Shown: in pieces, positions 1 to 9,739 of the stretch
How positions within the stretch are numbered: the first letter of the stretch is position 1
How the letters are laid out: each line of letters begins with the position of its first letter
Source of the DNA: Vibrio sp. JC009
GTDB lineage: Bacteria; Pseudomonadota; Gammaproteobacteria; Enterobacterales; Vibrionaceae
Assembly: GCF_029016485.1 (NCBI RefSeq)
Contig: NZ_CP092106.1
Location: 620,001 to 684,000, forward strand
DNA: 64,000 bases
Direction of reading: 5' to 3'
Translations under genes and position numbers: made by a program
Notes under the pieces: generated by a model
Database searches by the model: none
What the model was told of the DNA's origin: nothing
Seen by the model: the letters and a program-made list of their open reading frames with translations, nothing else

Positions 1-1739
1 CCGAAGACAGAGAGTTTTATCAGCATGACGGCGTTTCACCTCTGGCGATTTTAAGGGCGCTGGCGGTTAATATTAAGGCCGGGCGGACCGTTCAGGGCGG
101 TAGTACCCTGACTCAGCAGTTAGCGAAAAACCTGTTTCTTAGCCGGGAGCGTACTCTGTGGAGAAAGGTGCGTGAAGCCTATATCGCTCTGATCCTTGAT
201 TACAGATACGACAAAGACCGGATTCTGGAAGCTTACTTAAATGAGGTCTATCTGGGGCAGAGCCTGGGGCAGGCGGTGCACGGTTTTGCTCTGGCTTCGC
301 GGCTCTATTTCGGTCAGCCGGTTTCTGAGCTGAGAATTGATCAGATCGCTCTGCTGGTGGGTATGGTGAAAGGTCCTTCTTACTACAATCCGGTTAAGCA
401 TCCGGAAAGGGCCAAAGAGCGCCGGGATCTGGTTCTGCGTCTGCTGATGAAGCAGGAAACACTGACCGCAGAGCAATACCAGCAGGCGGTAAACCGTGAG
501 CTGGATATTCAGGATAATCCGCAGATAGCCTCAAGGCAGCCGGCCTATTTCCAGCAATTGAAAAATGAACTGAAGCAGAAGGTTGGAGAAGAGTTCCATT
601 CATTTGAGGGATTGAGGCTTTTTACCACTCTGGACCCTGTTTCACAGGTGATGCTGGAAAGGGCGATCAAAAGCAAGATCCCGCAACTGGAGAAAAAATC
701 CGGTAAAGGTCTGGAGTCTGCAGCAGTGGCCGTTGACAGGAAAACCGGTGAAATCCGGGCAATGGTGGGCGGTAAAAGAACCGGGTACGACGGGTTTAAC
801 CGCGCACTGAATGCCAGCCGTCCCATTGGCTCTCTGGTTAAACCTGCGGTTTATCTGACCGCGCTTTCAGAGCCGGACAGATATACGCTGGCGACCACCC
901 TGCTGGATGAAAAAATCCGCCTGAAAGGCATTAAAGGTACGGTCTGGGAGCCGAAAAACTTTGACCGTAAGTTCCGGGGAGAAGTGGCTCTGTACCGCGC
1001 TCTGGCAAACTCTCTTAATGTTCCGACGGTAAGACTGGGCATGGAGCTTGGGATGCAGAGAGTCATTGGCACGCTGGAAGCTCTGGGTGTCGACAGGCAG
1101 GAGATCAGACCGGTTCCGGCAATGTTTCTTGGTGCTTTTTCGCTGTCACCTTATCAGGTGGCTCAGATGTATCAGACCCTGACCAACTCAGGAAAACAGG
1201 CCCCGCTTTCGGCACTGAGAGTGGTTAAGGATCTGGATGAGAATATTATCTATCAGTCCATGCCGAGAAAGCGTGCTACCGTGGATGAGCAGGCGGCCTG
1301 GCTCACCACTTATGCAATGAAAAAAGCGGTAATGGAAGGTACCGGTCGTTATCTTCAGGGCCGGTATGGCTGGGCGGCTCTGGCAGGGAAAACCGGAACC
1401 AGTAACGATAGCCGGGACAGCTGGTTTGTGGGTGTGGACGGCAGAGAAGTAGTGACCGTCTGGGTTGGCCGGGATGATAACAAGCCGACTAAGCTCACCG
1501 GTGCCAGCGGTGCTTTGCGGGTCTATTCTGACTATCTGGCTCTGCGCTCGCCGCAGAAGCTGACGCTGCCATGGCCACAGGACATTGCTACCATTGGCTT
1601 TAAACAGAACAAAAACGGAGCGCTTAAGCTCGACTGCAACAATGATTTCACGCTTCCGGTATGGGATAAGCAGGGACAGATAAGAAAAGCCTGCAGCAGT
1701 TCTCCGGGCCAGTGGCTGAGAAAATTGTTTGACTGGTAA
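1..1739 (+). CDS. mrcB: Penicillin-binding protein 1B, 5' truncated
   Basis: Bifunctional class A PBP of the inner membrane, which polymerises glycan strands and cross-links peptides. The reading frame is open from base 3, so the gene starts upstream of the window; about 578 C-terminal residues are visible against roughly 780 in the family. The visible GT51 part begins with the EDREFYQHDG motif carrying the catalytic Glu, followed by GGSTLTQQLAKN and the RILEAYLNEVYLG motif. The transpeptidase domain shows SLVK (nucleophile Ser at 831-833), SLN near 1012 and KTGTS near 1389. The GT51 motifs match recalled E. coli PBP1b closely, more so than PBP1a. The gene ends 14 bases before the patatin gene, so they may be cotranscribed. 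The missing N-terminus (cytoplasmic tail, membrane anchor, UB2H domain) cannot be judged. Confidence 0.95.
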   Translation, partial: EDREFYQHDGVSPLAILRALAVNIKAGRTVQGGSTLTQQLAKNLFLSRERTLWRKVREAYIALILDYRYDKDRILEAYLNEVYLGQSLGQAVHGFALASRLYFGQPVSELRIDQIALLVGMVKGPSYYNPVKHPERAKERRDLVLRLLMKQETLTAEQYQQAVNRELDIQDNPQIASRQPAYFQQLKNELKQKVGEEFHSFEGLRLFTTLDPVSQVMLERAIKSKIPQLEKKSGKGLESAAVAVDRKTGEIRAMVGGKRTGYDGFNRALNASRPIGSLVKPAVYLTALSEPDRYTLATTLLDEKIRLKGIKGTVWEPKNFDRKFRGEVALYRALANSLNVPTVRLGMELGMQRVIGTLEALGVDRQEIRPVPAMFLGAFSLSPYQVAQMYQTLTNSGKQAPLSALRVVKDLDENIIYQSMPRKRATVDEQAAWLTTYAMKKAVMEGTGRYLQGRYGWAALAGKTGTSNDSRDSWFVGVDGREVVTVWVGRDDNKPTKLTGASGALRVYSDYLALRSPQKLTLPWPQDIATIGFKQNKNGALKLDCNNDFTLPVWDKQGQIRKACSSSPGQWLRKLFDW

Positions 1740-1753
1740 TCACAGGTAACTAA

Positions 1754-4087
1754 ATGATCAGAGCAAACCGAATACTAATAAATCTACTGGTTTTGTTTGG
1801 CTGCGGTGTTTCAGCGGCTCAGGTTAGTGCGGCTGAAGCGGTACAAAAGGAAGCCGTAGAAAGACCTAAAATCGCCGTTGTGCTGGCCGGAGGCGGGGCA
1901 AAAGGCGCTGCGCATATCGGGGTGCTGAAAGCGCTTGAAGAGATGCATATTCCGGTGGATCTGATCACGGGAACCAGTATGGGGGCTTATGTTGGGGGCC
2001 TTTATGCTGCAGGGATGAGCGCAGATGAAATCGAATCGCTTATCTATTCCATAGAATGGAATGACGGCTATAAAGACAGAGTCAGCCGGGGTGAGCGCCG
2101 TATTCGCGATAAAGCCTATGAGGACTACTACCAGCTAAATACGGATATGGGACTTGGCTGGGGGGAAATCCGCTCTCCGAAAGGTGTGGTGCAGGGGCAG
2201 AATATGATGCGTATTCTGCGTGAAAGCTCGGGCAATATTCCTAAGCTGGACTCCTTTGATGATCTGCCGGTTCCCTTCCGCTCAGTGGCGACCGATATCG
2301 TCAACCTGAAAGAAGTGGTTCTGGATAAAGGGCTGATAACTGATGCCATGATGGCAAGTATGTCTGTGCCGGGCGCGCTTCCTCCTTATGAGCTGGATGG
2401 CGTGCTGCTGGTGGACGGTGGTGTCACCAACAATATGCCGGTGGATGTGGCCAGGGAGATGGGCGCGGATATTATTATCGCCGCGGATATCAGCACCGAA
2501 TATCTGAAGCAGGAAGATGTGGGCAGCTTTGTGGATGTGGGAAATCAGATCTCCAACTATCTGGTGCGCCGTACCACCGATGAACAGGCTGAACTGCTGA
2601 CAGAAAAAGATGTGCTGCTTGTACCGGCTGTGGGCCAGATGGAGACCACGGAGTTCGACAGAATGCCTCAGGCCTATCTCTGGGGTTATGAATCCGCCCA
2701 GAAAAACGTCAACGCTCTGGCCCGTTATTCTGTCTCTTCCGCAGAGTATCAGAGGTACATAGACGAAAAAGAGGAGAGACGGAGAGAGGTTGAGTACGGT
2801 GATGAACTGGTGGTCAGTGACATAGTGCTGAACAACAACTCTCACTACAAAGACGATATTTTGCTGGAATATCTGAATCTGACTCCCGGAAAATCTATCT
2901 CAACGGAAGAGCTGGAAAAGAGCATCAGCAAGGTTTATGCGCTGGATAAGTTTCAGCGTATTTTCTATCACTTTGAAAAGGATCAAAATGACGAAACCCT
3001 GCTGTTTATCGATATCAATGAAAAAGAGTGGGGGCCTAACTATGTCAATTTCCGCTTCTTCCTGGAAGAGGATTTCACCAGTGACAGTCAGTATGGTCTT
3101 GGGGTATCAACCAATTTTACCGGCCTGAACAGTCTGGGGGCAGAGCTTAAAGTCAATCTGGAACTGGGTACTGACAGGCTGGCTTCAGTGAGCTGGTACT
3201 CACCATTTTTTACCAGCCAGAAGCTGTTTAACAGTTTTGATGTTATTTACCGTAAAGATGAAAAAAGTACCACAGTAGAAGGGCTGACCGGAGACACTTC
3301 GCTGGCTATGAGCGAAAACTCCCTTTCCACAACCTATACCGAGTTTGAGCTGGAAGGGGCAGTGGGTATTCAGCCTACCTTCTGGCAGGAAGCGCGTGTT
3401 GGCGGACGTTATATCGAAGGGGATGTCTCTCTGACCAGCCTGCCGGCCTATGGCCAGCTCGACTATATCAGGAAAGGACTTTTCGTCGGCTATACGCTGG
3501 ATACTCTGGATGATTTCAGCCTGCCGACGGAAGGGGTTCGCTTTAACGCTGAGTACTTTGTTTCTGATGACAGTGTCAGCGGATCTGAAACTGTTGGTGA
3601 GGGTGTCGCCTCTTCAACGACTGATTTTGAAGATGACCTGGTGCACGAGTTTGACCTGATGTTGCGCGGCGCATACAGCTTTGGTGACAACACCTTGGTC
3701 GGGCATGTGGAATATGGCACGGTAGAAGATAAGTCTGACGATAACCCGGCTATTCAGCCCAAAGAGCTGGGTGGTTTCTTAAGGCTTTCCGGCATTCCGA
3801 GAAACAGCATTAACGGACAGAACCTGTTTTTCAGCAGCCTGGTTTACCGCTACCGCTGGTTTGAAAATGACTTTGGCCTGTTTACCGCGCCTGTCTATTT
3901 AGGGGCTTCACTGGAGTACGGCGGGGTCTGGTCGGATACCGACCTTTCGCTCGGGGATGCTCCTCTGTACCGGGCTGGCTCTCTGTTTGCAGGAATCAGC
4001 TCTCCGGTCGGGCCTATTGTTCTGGCGCTGGGGGCAACCGAAGAAGGGCACGAATCTATTTATCTGATTGTGGGACAGAGTTTTTAG
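1754..4087 (+). CDS. Patatin-like phospholipase with POTRA and beta-barrel (PlpD / type Vd autotransporter family)
   Basis: A 777-residue secreted lipase-type protein. Residues 1 to about 27 form a signal peptide ending near VSAAEA. The patatin domain has the oxyanion loop GGGAKGAAHIG (about 46-56), the nucleophile elbow GTSMG (Ser75) and the DGG motif with Asp221, so the Ser-Asp dyad is intact. After about residue 345 come a POTRA-like segment (VSDIVLNNNSHYKDDILLEY) and a C-terminal 16-strand-type Bac_surface_Ag barrel ending in phenylalanine (IVGQSF), as expected for outer membrane insertion. This order matches Pseudomonas PlpD. Members hydrolyse phospholipids; the substrate here is unknown. 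It follows mrcB by 14 bases and is separated from acnB by a promoter region. Confidence 0.9.
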   Translation: MIRANRILINLLVLFGCGVSAAQVSAAEAVQKEAVERPKIAVVLAGGGAKGAAHIGVLKALEEMHIPVDLITGTSMGAYVGGLYAAGMSADEIESLIYSIEWNDGYKDRVSRGERRIRDKAYEDYYQLNTDMGLGWGEIRSPKGVVQGQNMMRILRESSGNIPKLDSFDDLPVPFRSVATDIVNLKEVVLDKGLITDAMMASMSVPGALPPYELDGVLLVDGGVTNNMPVDVAREMGADIIIAADISTEYLKQEDVGSFVDVGNQISNYLVRRTTDEQAELLTEKDVLLVPAVGQMETTEFDRMPQAYLWGYESAQKNVNALARYSVSSAEYQRYIDEKEERRREVEYGDELVVSDIVLNNNSHYKDDILLEYLNLTPGKSISTEELEKSISKVYALDKFQRIFYHFEKDQNDETLLFIDINEKEWGPNYVNFRFFLEEDFTSDSQYGLGVSTNFTGLNSLGAELKVNLELGTDRLASVSWYSPFFTSQKLFNSFDVIYRKDEKSTTVEGLTGDTSLAMSENSLSTTYTEFELEGAVGIQPTFWQEARVGGRYIEGDVSLTSLPAYGQLDYIRKGLFVGYTLDTLDDFSLPTEGVRFNAEYFVSDDSVSGSETVGEGVASSTTDFEDDLVHEFDLMLRGAYSFGDNTLVGHVEYGTVEDKSDDNPAIQPKELGGFLRLSGIPRNSINGQNLFFSSLVYRYRWFENDFGLFTAPVYLGASLEYGGVWSDTDLSLGDAPLYRAGSLFAGISSPVGPIVLALGATEEGHESIYLIVGQSF

Positions 4088-4312
4088 TACTTTAGTCGTA
4101 GGAGAGCGGCGTCAGAAGCAGCAAGATTTTAATTTTTAGTTAAATTTGCTATTCTTTCAGCACAGTTTGGCCTCTGCCACTGTTTATTATTATAAAAAGT
4201 AATAACGATACCCTGATCGACTGGTTTTGGGTTGATGAGAGTGGCAGGATGCCAAGTTTCCAAGGATGTCCATTTTAATAATAAAACGGACCGCAATGTA
4301 GAGGATTATGTC

Positions 4313-6910
4313 GTGCTTGAAGCCTATCGTAAACACGTAGAAGAGCGTGCGTCAGAAGGAGTTGTCCCTAAACCGCTTAACGCTGAGCAAGTTTCCCAGC
4401 TTATGGAACTTGTGAAGAACCCGCCTAAGGGTGAAGAAGCTTTTGTTCTTGATCTGTTTGAAAATCGTATCCCACCGGGTGTGGATGAAGCTGCCTATGT
4501 TAAGGCCGGCTTTCTGACTGCTCTGGCTAAAAATGAAGTGAGTTCACCACTGGTAAGCCGTGAAAAGGCTGCTGAGCTTCTTGGTACCATGCAGGGTGGT
4601 TACAATATTCAGTCTCTGATTGATCTGCTTGATGATGCCGATCTTGCTCCTATCGCAGTAAAAGCACTTTCGCATACGCTGCTGATGTTTGATGCCTTTT
4701 ATGACGTTGAAGAAAAAGCCAAAGCAGGCAACGAGTCAGCTAAAAAAGTGATTCAGTCTTGGGCTGATGCTGAGTGGTTCCTTTCTAAACCTGAACTGAA
4801 AGAGAAAAGCACTCTTACCGTATTTAAAGTAACAGGTGAAACCAACACAGATGATCTTTCACCTGCGCAGGATGCCTGGTCCCGTCCGGATATCCCGCTG
4901 CATGCGCTTGCTATGCTGAAAAACGCCCGTGAAGGTATTGAACCGGATCAGCCTGGCTCTGTTGGCCCGGTTAATCAAATCGATGCTCTGAAAGAAAAAG
5001 GCCATCAGCTCGTTTACGTTGGCGATGTTGTGGGTACCGGCTCTTCGCGTAAGTCTGCCACTAACTCTGTGCTTTGGTTTATGGGTGACGATATCCCGTA
5101 TGTACCGAATAAGCGCGCCGGTGGTTTTGTACTGGGTGGCAAAATTGCCCCAATCTTCTTTAATACCATGGAAGATGCAGGTGCTCTGCCTATCGAGCTT
5201 GATGTTTCAAAACTGAATATGGGCGATGTTATCGACGTTTTCCCGTACGAAGGTAAGGTAACTAACCACGAAACCGGTGAAGTACTGGCTGAGTTTGGTC
5301 TGAAGACAGATGTGCTGATTGATGAAGTGCGTGCCGGTGGCCGCATTCCGCTGATCATTGGCCGTGGCCTGACTGAGAAAGCGCGTGAGTCTCTGGGACT
5401 TGAGCCATCTGAAGTGTTCCGCAAGCCGGTATCGGTTGCCGATACAGGTAAAGGTTACAGCCTGGCTCAGAAGATGGTTGGTAAGGCGTGTGGCGTTGAA
5501 GGTATCCGCCCTGGCACTTACTGTGAACCTAAGATGACTACTGTGGGCTCTCAGGATACAACGGGTCCTATGACGCGTGATGAACTGAAAGATCTGGCTT
5601 GCCTGGGCTTTTCTGCCGATCTTGTGATGCAGTCTTTCTGTCACACATCCGCTTATCCTAAGCCGGTTGATGTAAACACGCACCATACGTTGCCTGACTT
5701 TATTATGAACCGCGCCGGTGTTTCTCTGCGTCCGGGTGATGGTGTTATCCACTCCTGGCTGAACCGTATGCTGCTGCCGGATACTGTTGGTACCGGTGGT
5801 GACTCGCATACCCGATTCCCGCTGGGTATCTCTTTCCCTGCCGGCTCTGGTCTGGTTGCCTTTGCGGCAGCTACCGGCGTTATGCCGCTGGATATGCCGG
5901 AATCCATTCTGGTTCGCTTTAAAGGTGAAATGCAGCCGGGTATTACCCTGCGTGATCTTGTGCATGCGATTCCTTACTACGGCATCAAGCAAGGCCTTCT
6001 GACGGTTGAAAAAGCAGGTAAGATCAATGAATTCTCAGGCCGTATCCTGGAAATCGAAGGCGTTGAACACCTGACGGTTGAGCAGGCGTTCGAGCTTTCT
6101 GATGCATCGGCAGAGCGTTCTGCTGCAGGTTGTACCGTGAAGCTTTCTCAGGAGTCTATCGAAGAGTACCTGAAATCGAATATCACCATGCTTAAGTGGA
6201 TGATCTCTGAAGGCTATGGTGACCGCAGAACCATCGAGCGCCGTATCAAGTCAATGGAAGAGTGGCTGGCACAGCCTTCTCTGATGGAAGCGGATGCAGA
6301 TGCCGATTATGCGCATGTTATTGAAATTGACCTTGCGGATATCAAAGAGCCGATTCTTTGTGCGCCAAACGATCCTGATGATGCCCGTCTGCTTTCAGAT
6401 GTTCAGGGTACTGAGGTGGATGAAGTCTTTATCGGTTCATGCATGACCAATATCGGTCACTTCAGAGCGGCAGGTAAACTTCTGGAAAACTTCAGCGGTC
6501 AGCTGGATACCAGAATGTGGATTGCCCCGCCGACCAAGATGGATAAGGACCAGCTAACTGAAGAAGGCTACTACAGCATCTTTGGCCGTGTTGGTGTGCG
6601 TATTGAAACTCCGGGCTGTTCACTCTGTATGGGTAACCAGGCGCGTGTGGCAGATAAGGCAACGGTTATCTCCACTTCAACACGTAACTTCCCGAACCGT
6701 CTGGGCACAGGGGCCAATGTATACCTGGCCTCTGCTGAACTGGCGGCAGTTGGTGCTATTCTTGGTAAGATTCCAACTCAGGAAGAGTATCTGGAATACG
6801 CTAAGCAGATTGATGCAAGTGCGGCAGACACCTACCGTTATCTGAACTTCCACAAGATGTCTCAGTACACGGATAAAGCGGAGCAGGTGATTTTTCAGGA
6901 ACCTGCATAA
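4313..6910 (+). CDS. acnB: Aconitate hydratase B
   Basis: TCA-cycle enzyme isomerising citrate to isocitrate through a [4Fe-4S] cluster. An upstream ATG at 4232 keeps the frame open, but similarity to AcnB begins at the GTG codon at 4313, preceded by GAGG at about 8 bases, and this gives the canonical length of 865 residues. Cluster ligands fall at Cys710 (GSCMTNIG) and Cys769/Cys772 (PGCSLCMG), exactly the E. coli numbering. The order is the AcnB-specific HEAT-like domain, swivel domain and then the catalytic core. The gene is monocistronic: about 225 bases of AT-rich upstream DNA and a strong terminator at 6933-6961. AcnB in other bacteria also acts as an apo-RNA-binding protein; nothing in the sequence tests that. 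Confidence 0.97.
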   Translation: MLEAYRKHVEERASEGVVPKPLNAEQVSQLMELVKNPPKGEEAFVLDLFENRIPPGVDEAAYVKAGFLTALAKNEVSSPLVSREKAAELLGTMQGGYNIQSLIDLLDDADLAPIAVKALSHTLLMFDAFYDVEEKAKAGNESAKKVIQSWADAEWFLSKPELKEKSTLTVFKVTGETNTDDLSPAQDAWSRPDIPLHALAMLKNAREGIEPDQPGSVGPVNQIDALKEKGHQLVYVGDVVGTGSSRKSATNSVLWFMGDDIPYVPNKRAGGFVLGGKIAPIFFNTMEDAGALPIELDVSKLNMGDVIDVFPYEGKVTNHETGEVLAEFGLKTDVLIDEVRAGGRIPLIIGRGLTEKARESLGLEPSEVFRKPVSVADTGKGYSLAQKMVGKACGVEGIRPGTYCEPKMTTVGSQDTTGPMTRDELKDLACLGFSADLVMQSFCHTSAYPKPVDVNTHHTLPDFIMNRAGVSLRPGDGVIHSWLNRMLLPDTVGTGGDSHTRFPLGISFPAGSGLVAFAAATGVMPLDMPESILVRFKGEMQPGITLRDLVHAIPYYGIKQGLLTVEKAGKINEFSGRILEIEGVEHLTVEQAFELSDASAERSAAGCTVKLSQESIEEYLKSNITMLKWMISEGYGDRRTIERRIKSMEEWLAQPSLMEADADADYAHVIEIDLADIKEPILCAPNDPDDARLLSDVQGTEVDEVFIGSCMTNIGHFRAAGKLLENFSGQLDTRMWIAPPTKMDKDQLTEEGYYSIFGRVGVRIETPGCSLCMGNQARVADKATVISTSTRNFPNRLGTGANVYLASAELAAVGAILGKIPTQEEYLEYAKQIDASAADTYRYLNFHKMSQYTDKAEQVIFQEPA

Positions 6911-6932
6911 GTAAAGCCGGAAAAAACTTCAG

Positions 6933-6961
6933 AGCCCACTTGTTATGAGTGGGCTTTTTTA
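6933..6961 (+). terminator. Rho-independent terminator of acnB
   Basis: Perfect 7-base stem GCCCACT / AGTGGGC around a 7-base loop, followed by a run of six T. It lies 23 bases after the acnB stop codon. Confidence 0.9.
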
Positions 6962-7190
6962 TGGCTGATAATCCGCCAAATTTTCATAAGTTCCCTTGAT
7001 GATATGCCGTTATGTGCCTAGTCTTACTAATGAGACAGAAAAATTGTCTCGATCTCGATATGGTAAGCAGCAATATGAATATAATTGTTGGCTATATGTT
7101 TTGACGCGTAATTCCGGCGTAGAAGACCGGGATAGAACAATAAAGGATGAGCGTAGAACATATCATTATAAAAATTGAAGGAACATAAAA

Positions 7191-8522
7191 ATGGGAACAA
7201 AATTCCGCTTGGAATCCGTTCCGGGTTCGCTTGTTGTCGTTGGTGGTAAACATGAGCCGTGGCTTTCGGTGCTTGAGCAGGGTGGTTGGCAGTGTCAGCG
7301 CTGTGGCGATCTGCGCAAAGCTGACGCTCTGTTAAATGAAATCGGTCCTTGTATAGGGATTGTGGATCTCAGTCAGGACGAGTTCAGTCTGAATGGTGTA
7401 GCTAATCTGGTAAGTCGCTATAAGCATGTCCGCTGGCTTGCGTTTATTCGTGAGTCCCAGTTGACTTCTGATACGATCAGCCAGTTTATTGTTAACTTTT
7501 GTATCGACTTTTTTACCGCACCCATTCCGGATACCCAGCTTCTGAGTACTATCGGTCACCAACTGGGCATGCTGACGCTGGAGAGAAAGGTCTGGCCTGA
7601 TTACGGCAACCGTAAAGATATGGGATTGCCTGGCGAGTCTGTAGCAATGAAGCGCCTGCGCGAGCAGGTTAAGCGTATTGCCTCAACAGATGTGAGCATC
7701 CTTGTTTACGGCGAAAACGGTACTGGTAAAGAAGATGTGGCAGAGGCGATTCATCAGCTTTCATCACGTTCTAAAGAGCAGTTTGTTTCTATTAATTGTG
7801 GTGCCCTGTCAGAAGCTCGTATGGCGGTAGAAATTTTCGGCATTGGTGCCGGAGAAGATGATCCGGATCCTGCCTTGCTAAAAGCGCATAAAGGTACGCT
7901 TTACCTCAATGATATTCTGACCATGCCCCGCTCACAGCAAAACAACCTGTTGCGCTTTATGCAGGAAGGCAAGCTGGAGACCAAAAGAGGCAGCGTTGAT
8001 CTGGATGTGAGAATTCTGGCAGCGTACAGTTCAGATATTGATAAGGCGATGGCTGATAATGATTTCAGCGATGAGCTTTATCACTACATCAATGTACTGC
8101 GAATTAATGTTCCTAGTCTTAAGGAGCGTGCAGGTGATGTTGCGCTGCTTGCTAAGCGGTATCTGCAGGAGTACTCAAAAGAGTATAACGCTCAGGCGAA
8201 AGACTTCTCTGAAGAGGCGCTAAAAGGGCTGACTCATTATCACTGGCCCGGTAATGTGCGTGAACTGATGAATCTGGTTAAGCGTGCAGTACTGATGTCA
8301 GATACCGCATTGATTGATATTTCTCAGTTGGATCTTCCGCAGAAAGCGAACGGAAAACGCAGCCTGAAATCCATCAGAGAGAACTCAGAACGTGATGCGC
8401 TTATGCTGGTGCTGGAGTCTCACGACGGCCAGGTTTCCCCGGCAGCGAAAGAGCTGGGTGTTTCCAGAGCGACAATGTACCGCTTGCTGAATAAACACAA
8501 CCTTATCACCGAGGCGGTTTAG
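7191..8522 (+). CDS. vpsR: VpsR-type biofilm regulator (NtrC family, degenerate)
   Basis: A 443-residue transcription factor that in V. cholerae activates exopolysaccharide and biofilm genes with c-di-GMP. Order: receiver-like domain (1-120, conserved Asp59 in GIVDLSQDEF), AAA+ domain (about 150-370), and Fis-type HTH (DGQVSPAAKELGVSRATMYR). Long stretches match recalled VpsR, for example NFCIDFFTAPIPD and LYHYINVLRINVPSLKERA. Like VpsR it lacks the sigma54-contacting GAFTGA loop (FGIGAGEDD is there instead), and its Walker B reads LYLNDI rather than LFLDEI, which fits a protein that works with sigma70 RNA polymerase. ATG start preceded by GAAGGAAC. It stands alone between acnB and a small-gene region. 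Whether this species has a vps-like polysaccharide locus cannot be seen here. Confidence 0.93.
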   Translation: MGTKFRLESVPGSLVVVGGKHEPWLSVLEQGGWQCQRCGDLRKADALLNEIGPCIGIVDLSQDEFSLNGVANLVSRYKHVRWLAFIRESQLTSDTISQFIVNFCIDFFTAPIPDTQLLSTIGHQLGMLTLERKVWPDYGNRKDMGLPGESVAMKRLREQVKRIASTDVSILVYGENGTGKEDVAEAIHQLSSRSKEQFVSINCGALSEARMAVEIFGIGAGEDDPDPALLKAHKGTLYLNDILTMPRSQQNNLLRFMQEGKLETKRGSVDLDVRILAAYSSDIDKAMADNDFSDELYHYINVLRINVPSLKERAGDVALLAKRYLQEYSKEYNAQAKDFSEEALKGLTHYHWPGNVRELMNLVKRAVLMSDTALIDISQLDLPQKANGKRSLKSIRENSERDALMLVLESHDGQVSPAAKELGVSRATMYRLLNKHNLITEAV

Positions 8523-8670
8523 CCTGTCAATTAACTGGCTGGTAGTGGAAAGTTTTTCATTATCAGTCAGTTGTCAGAGTTAATATCTAATAACCACGAA
8601 TATTGTAAGGAATACCAGTTAAAAGCTGTGTATTTGCCAGTAATTACATTTATTTGTTGAATATGTAGAC

Positions 8671-8690
8671 GGTTAGATTAGAATCTAATC
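8671..8690. promoter_or_regulatory. Palindrome upstream of small ORF, operator-like
   Basis: TTAGATT-AG-AATCTAA is a perfect inverted repeat with 7-base arms at 8673-8688, about 60 bases before the small ORF at 8747. No T-run follows, so a protein-binding site is more likely than a terminator. The binding protein is unknown. Confidence 0.3.
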
Positions 8691-8746
8691 GTGAACTGAA
8701 TTTCACAAAACTTCTTTAGGATTAATTAGTTAGCAGGAGGCGTAAG

Positions 8747-8851
8747 ATGAATAACTTTATCGTTAAACATGTTATCGGCGCGCCTGTATTTCCTATGTCA
8801 TCGCTCATGTCTGTGCGAGCAGACTCTGATATGCGAACCGATCGTAACTAA
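8747..8851 (+). CDS. Putative 34-residue small protein
   Basis: A short ORF with one of the best ribosome binding sites in the window (AGGAGG, 7 bases before ATG). The product starts MNNFIVKHVIGAPVFP and ends MRTDRN. It has no signal peptide or clear membrane helix and I recognise no family. It lies 118 bases before the DUF1127 gene in the same orientation, and both may share a transcript. The strong Shine-Dalgarno supports translation. It could be a leader peptide or a small protein associated with DUF1127 genes. Confidence 0.4.
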   Translation: MNNFIVKHVIGAPVFPMSSLMSVRADSDMRTDRN

Positions 8852-8969
8852 TTGATCCGTAACCCTTGTCTGGCTGCGGAGAAATGGCAGCTAAGTACAG
8901 GGAAAGTCTCATTATTCTCCTAATTTAGTCCAAGTCATTTCCCCGGCCCTTAACTGGAGAAATACTACT

Positions 8970-9224
8970 ATGACTCATTCTGTTTATATAAAACTTGCTG
9001 CTGTCCTGATTAAGGCTGATCTGCGTCGTGAAGAGCGCGAATGGAAAAGGAAAGTGCGTCGCTCTGTTCATGAAATTCCATGGGAAAACGCTTATCTGCT
9101 GCGCGATATCGGCCTGGAAGCCGATGGCCGCCCAATAGGTACCCACTCTGTTCCAGATGCTGTTTTGGTTGAACGCCGCATCCGTCATATCCGCCGGGTT
9201 TTACATTCCAGAATTGCTACGTAA
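8970..9224 (+). CDS. DUF1127 (YjiS-like) small basic protein
   Basis: An 84-residue Arg-rich protein. The motif ENAYLLRDIGLEADGRPIG matches the DUF1127 core, where 'LLRDIGL' is the hallmark. Short DUF1127 proteins in alphaproteobacteria affect phosphate and carbon metabolism and RNA turnover; the role of the longer vibrio versions is not known to me. ATG preceded by TGGAGAAA. It is followed at once by a hairpin (9230-9247). An antisense frame of similar length covers the same bases, but the DUF1127 match settles the strand. Confidence 0.8.
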   Translation: MTHSVYIKLAAVLIKADLRREEREWKRKVRRSVHEIPWENAYLLRDIGLEADGRPIGTHSVPDAVLVERRIRHIRRVLHSRIAT

Positions 9225-9229
9225 CCTGA

Positions 9230-9287
9230 GGGGAGCTAAGCGCTCCCCCTGAAACCTATCCAGCCACTTCTGTTCTCAGGAGTGGCT
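9230..9287 (+). terminator. Two hairpins after the DUF1127 gene
   Basis: GGGAGC-(TAAGC)-GCTCCC at about 9231-9247 lies 6 bases after the DUF1127 stop codon, and a second stem AGCCACT / AGTGGCT occupies 9262-9287. Neither has a long T-run, so termination would be weak or factor-assisted, or they may protect the 3' end. Confidence 0.45.
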
Positions 9288-9602
9288 GTCTGCTATTGTG
9301 GGAGAGGAATAAAGATTCATACTAAAAAGGTGGTATTATCCTTTGCTTATCACCTTTCTGCCCCAAAGTTAGTTTCGACCACGGTAGAGGATCATTATAA
9401 AACCTAATGATAAACATCTACGATAACGATTTAGGTATAGCTTGATGATCGAAGCACTACGATGGACATAATCAATGTTGTTGTTTTTTTAAAGTATTAG
9501 TTGATAGTTTGAGCCATGTCGGATTGGTATGCAACTGCTCTCATAGGGTGATATGCAGGTTTGATCCGTAGATAAAGCGTTAAATGCCTTTAGATTTGGG
9601 CT
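9288..9602. other. Gene-free AT-rich stretch
   Basis: About 315 bases with no credible coding frame on either strand, no tRNA-like fold and no repeat shared with the rest of the window. It forms the left part of a low-gene patch (9225-11285) that looks like accessory DNA. Confidence 0.5.
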
Positions 9603-9640
9603 CTTAGAAAAGCGAAAAGCACCCCGCAGGGTGCTCTCTA
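9603..9640 (-). terminator. Minus-strand terminator downstream of the Abi gene
   Basis: On the minus strand the stem AGCACCC / GGGTGCT (9618-9635, loop of four) is followed by TTTTCGCTTTT. It lies about 105 bases after the stop of the minus-strand HEPN/Abi gene and is the likely end of its transcript. Confidence 0.65.
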
Positions 9641-9739
9641 GAATGCTCAAGTTAGAGATATTGGCGAGAATTTTATTACCAACACTGTAGCCTAACGAGC
9701 TAGTGATTGAATTATGGTACAAAGCTACTGTAGTGTCAA

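Noticed and set aside
2282..2845. Long antisense frame (187 codons) inside the patatin gene
   Set aside because: Shadow of a well-supported gene; no ribosome binding site and no recognisable family.
5207..5992. 261-codon antisense frame inside acnB
   Set aside because: Caused by biased codon use of acnB; composition is unlike a real protein and acnB is certain.
6996..7178. 60-codon frame upstream of vpsR
   Set aside because: No Shine-Dalgarno, no family, ends just before the vpsR binding site; more likely the vpsR leader.
9690..9696. GCCTAAC as a possible second attC core box
   Set aside because: No partner GTTRRRY box at a suitable distance and no L-box pairing.
9489..9722. Minus-strand 77-codon frame and plus-strand 70-codon frame at 9714-9926
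   Set aside because: The first spans the terminator hairpin; the second is antisense to the Abi gene.
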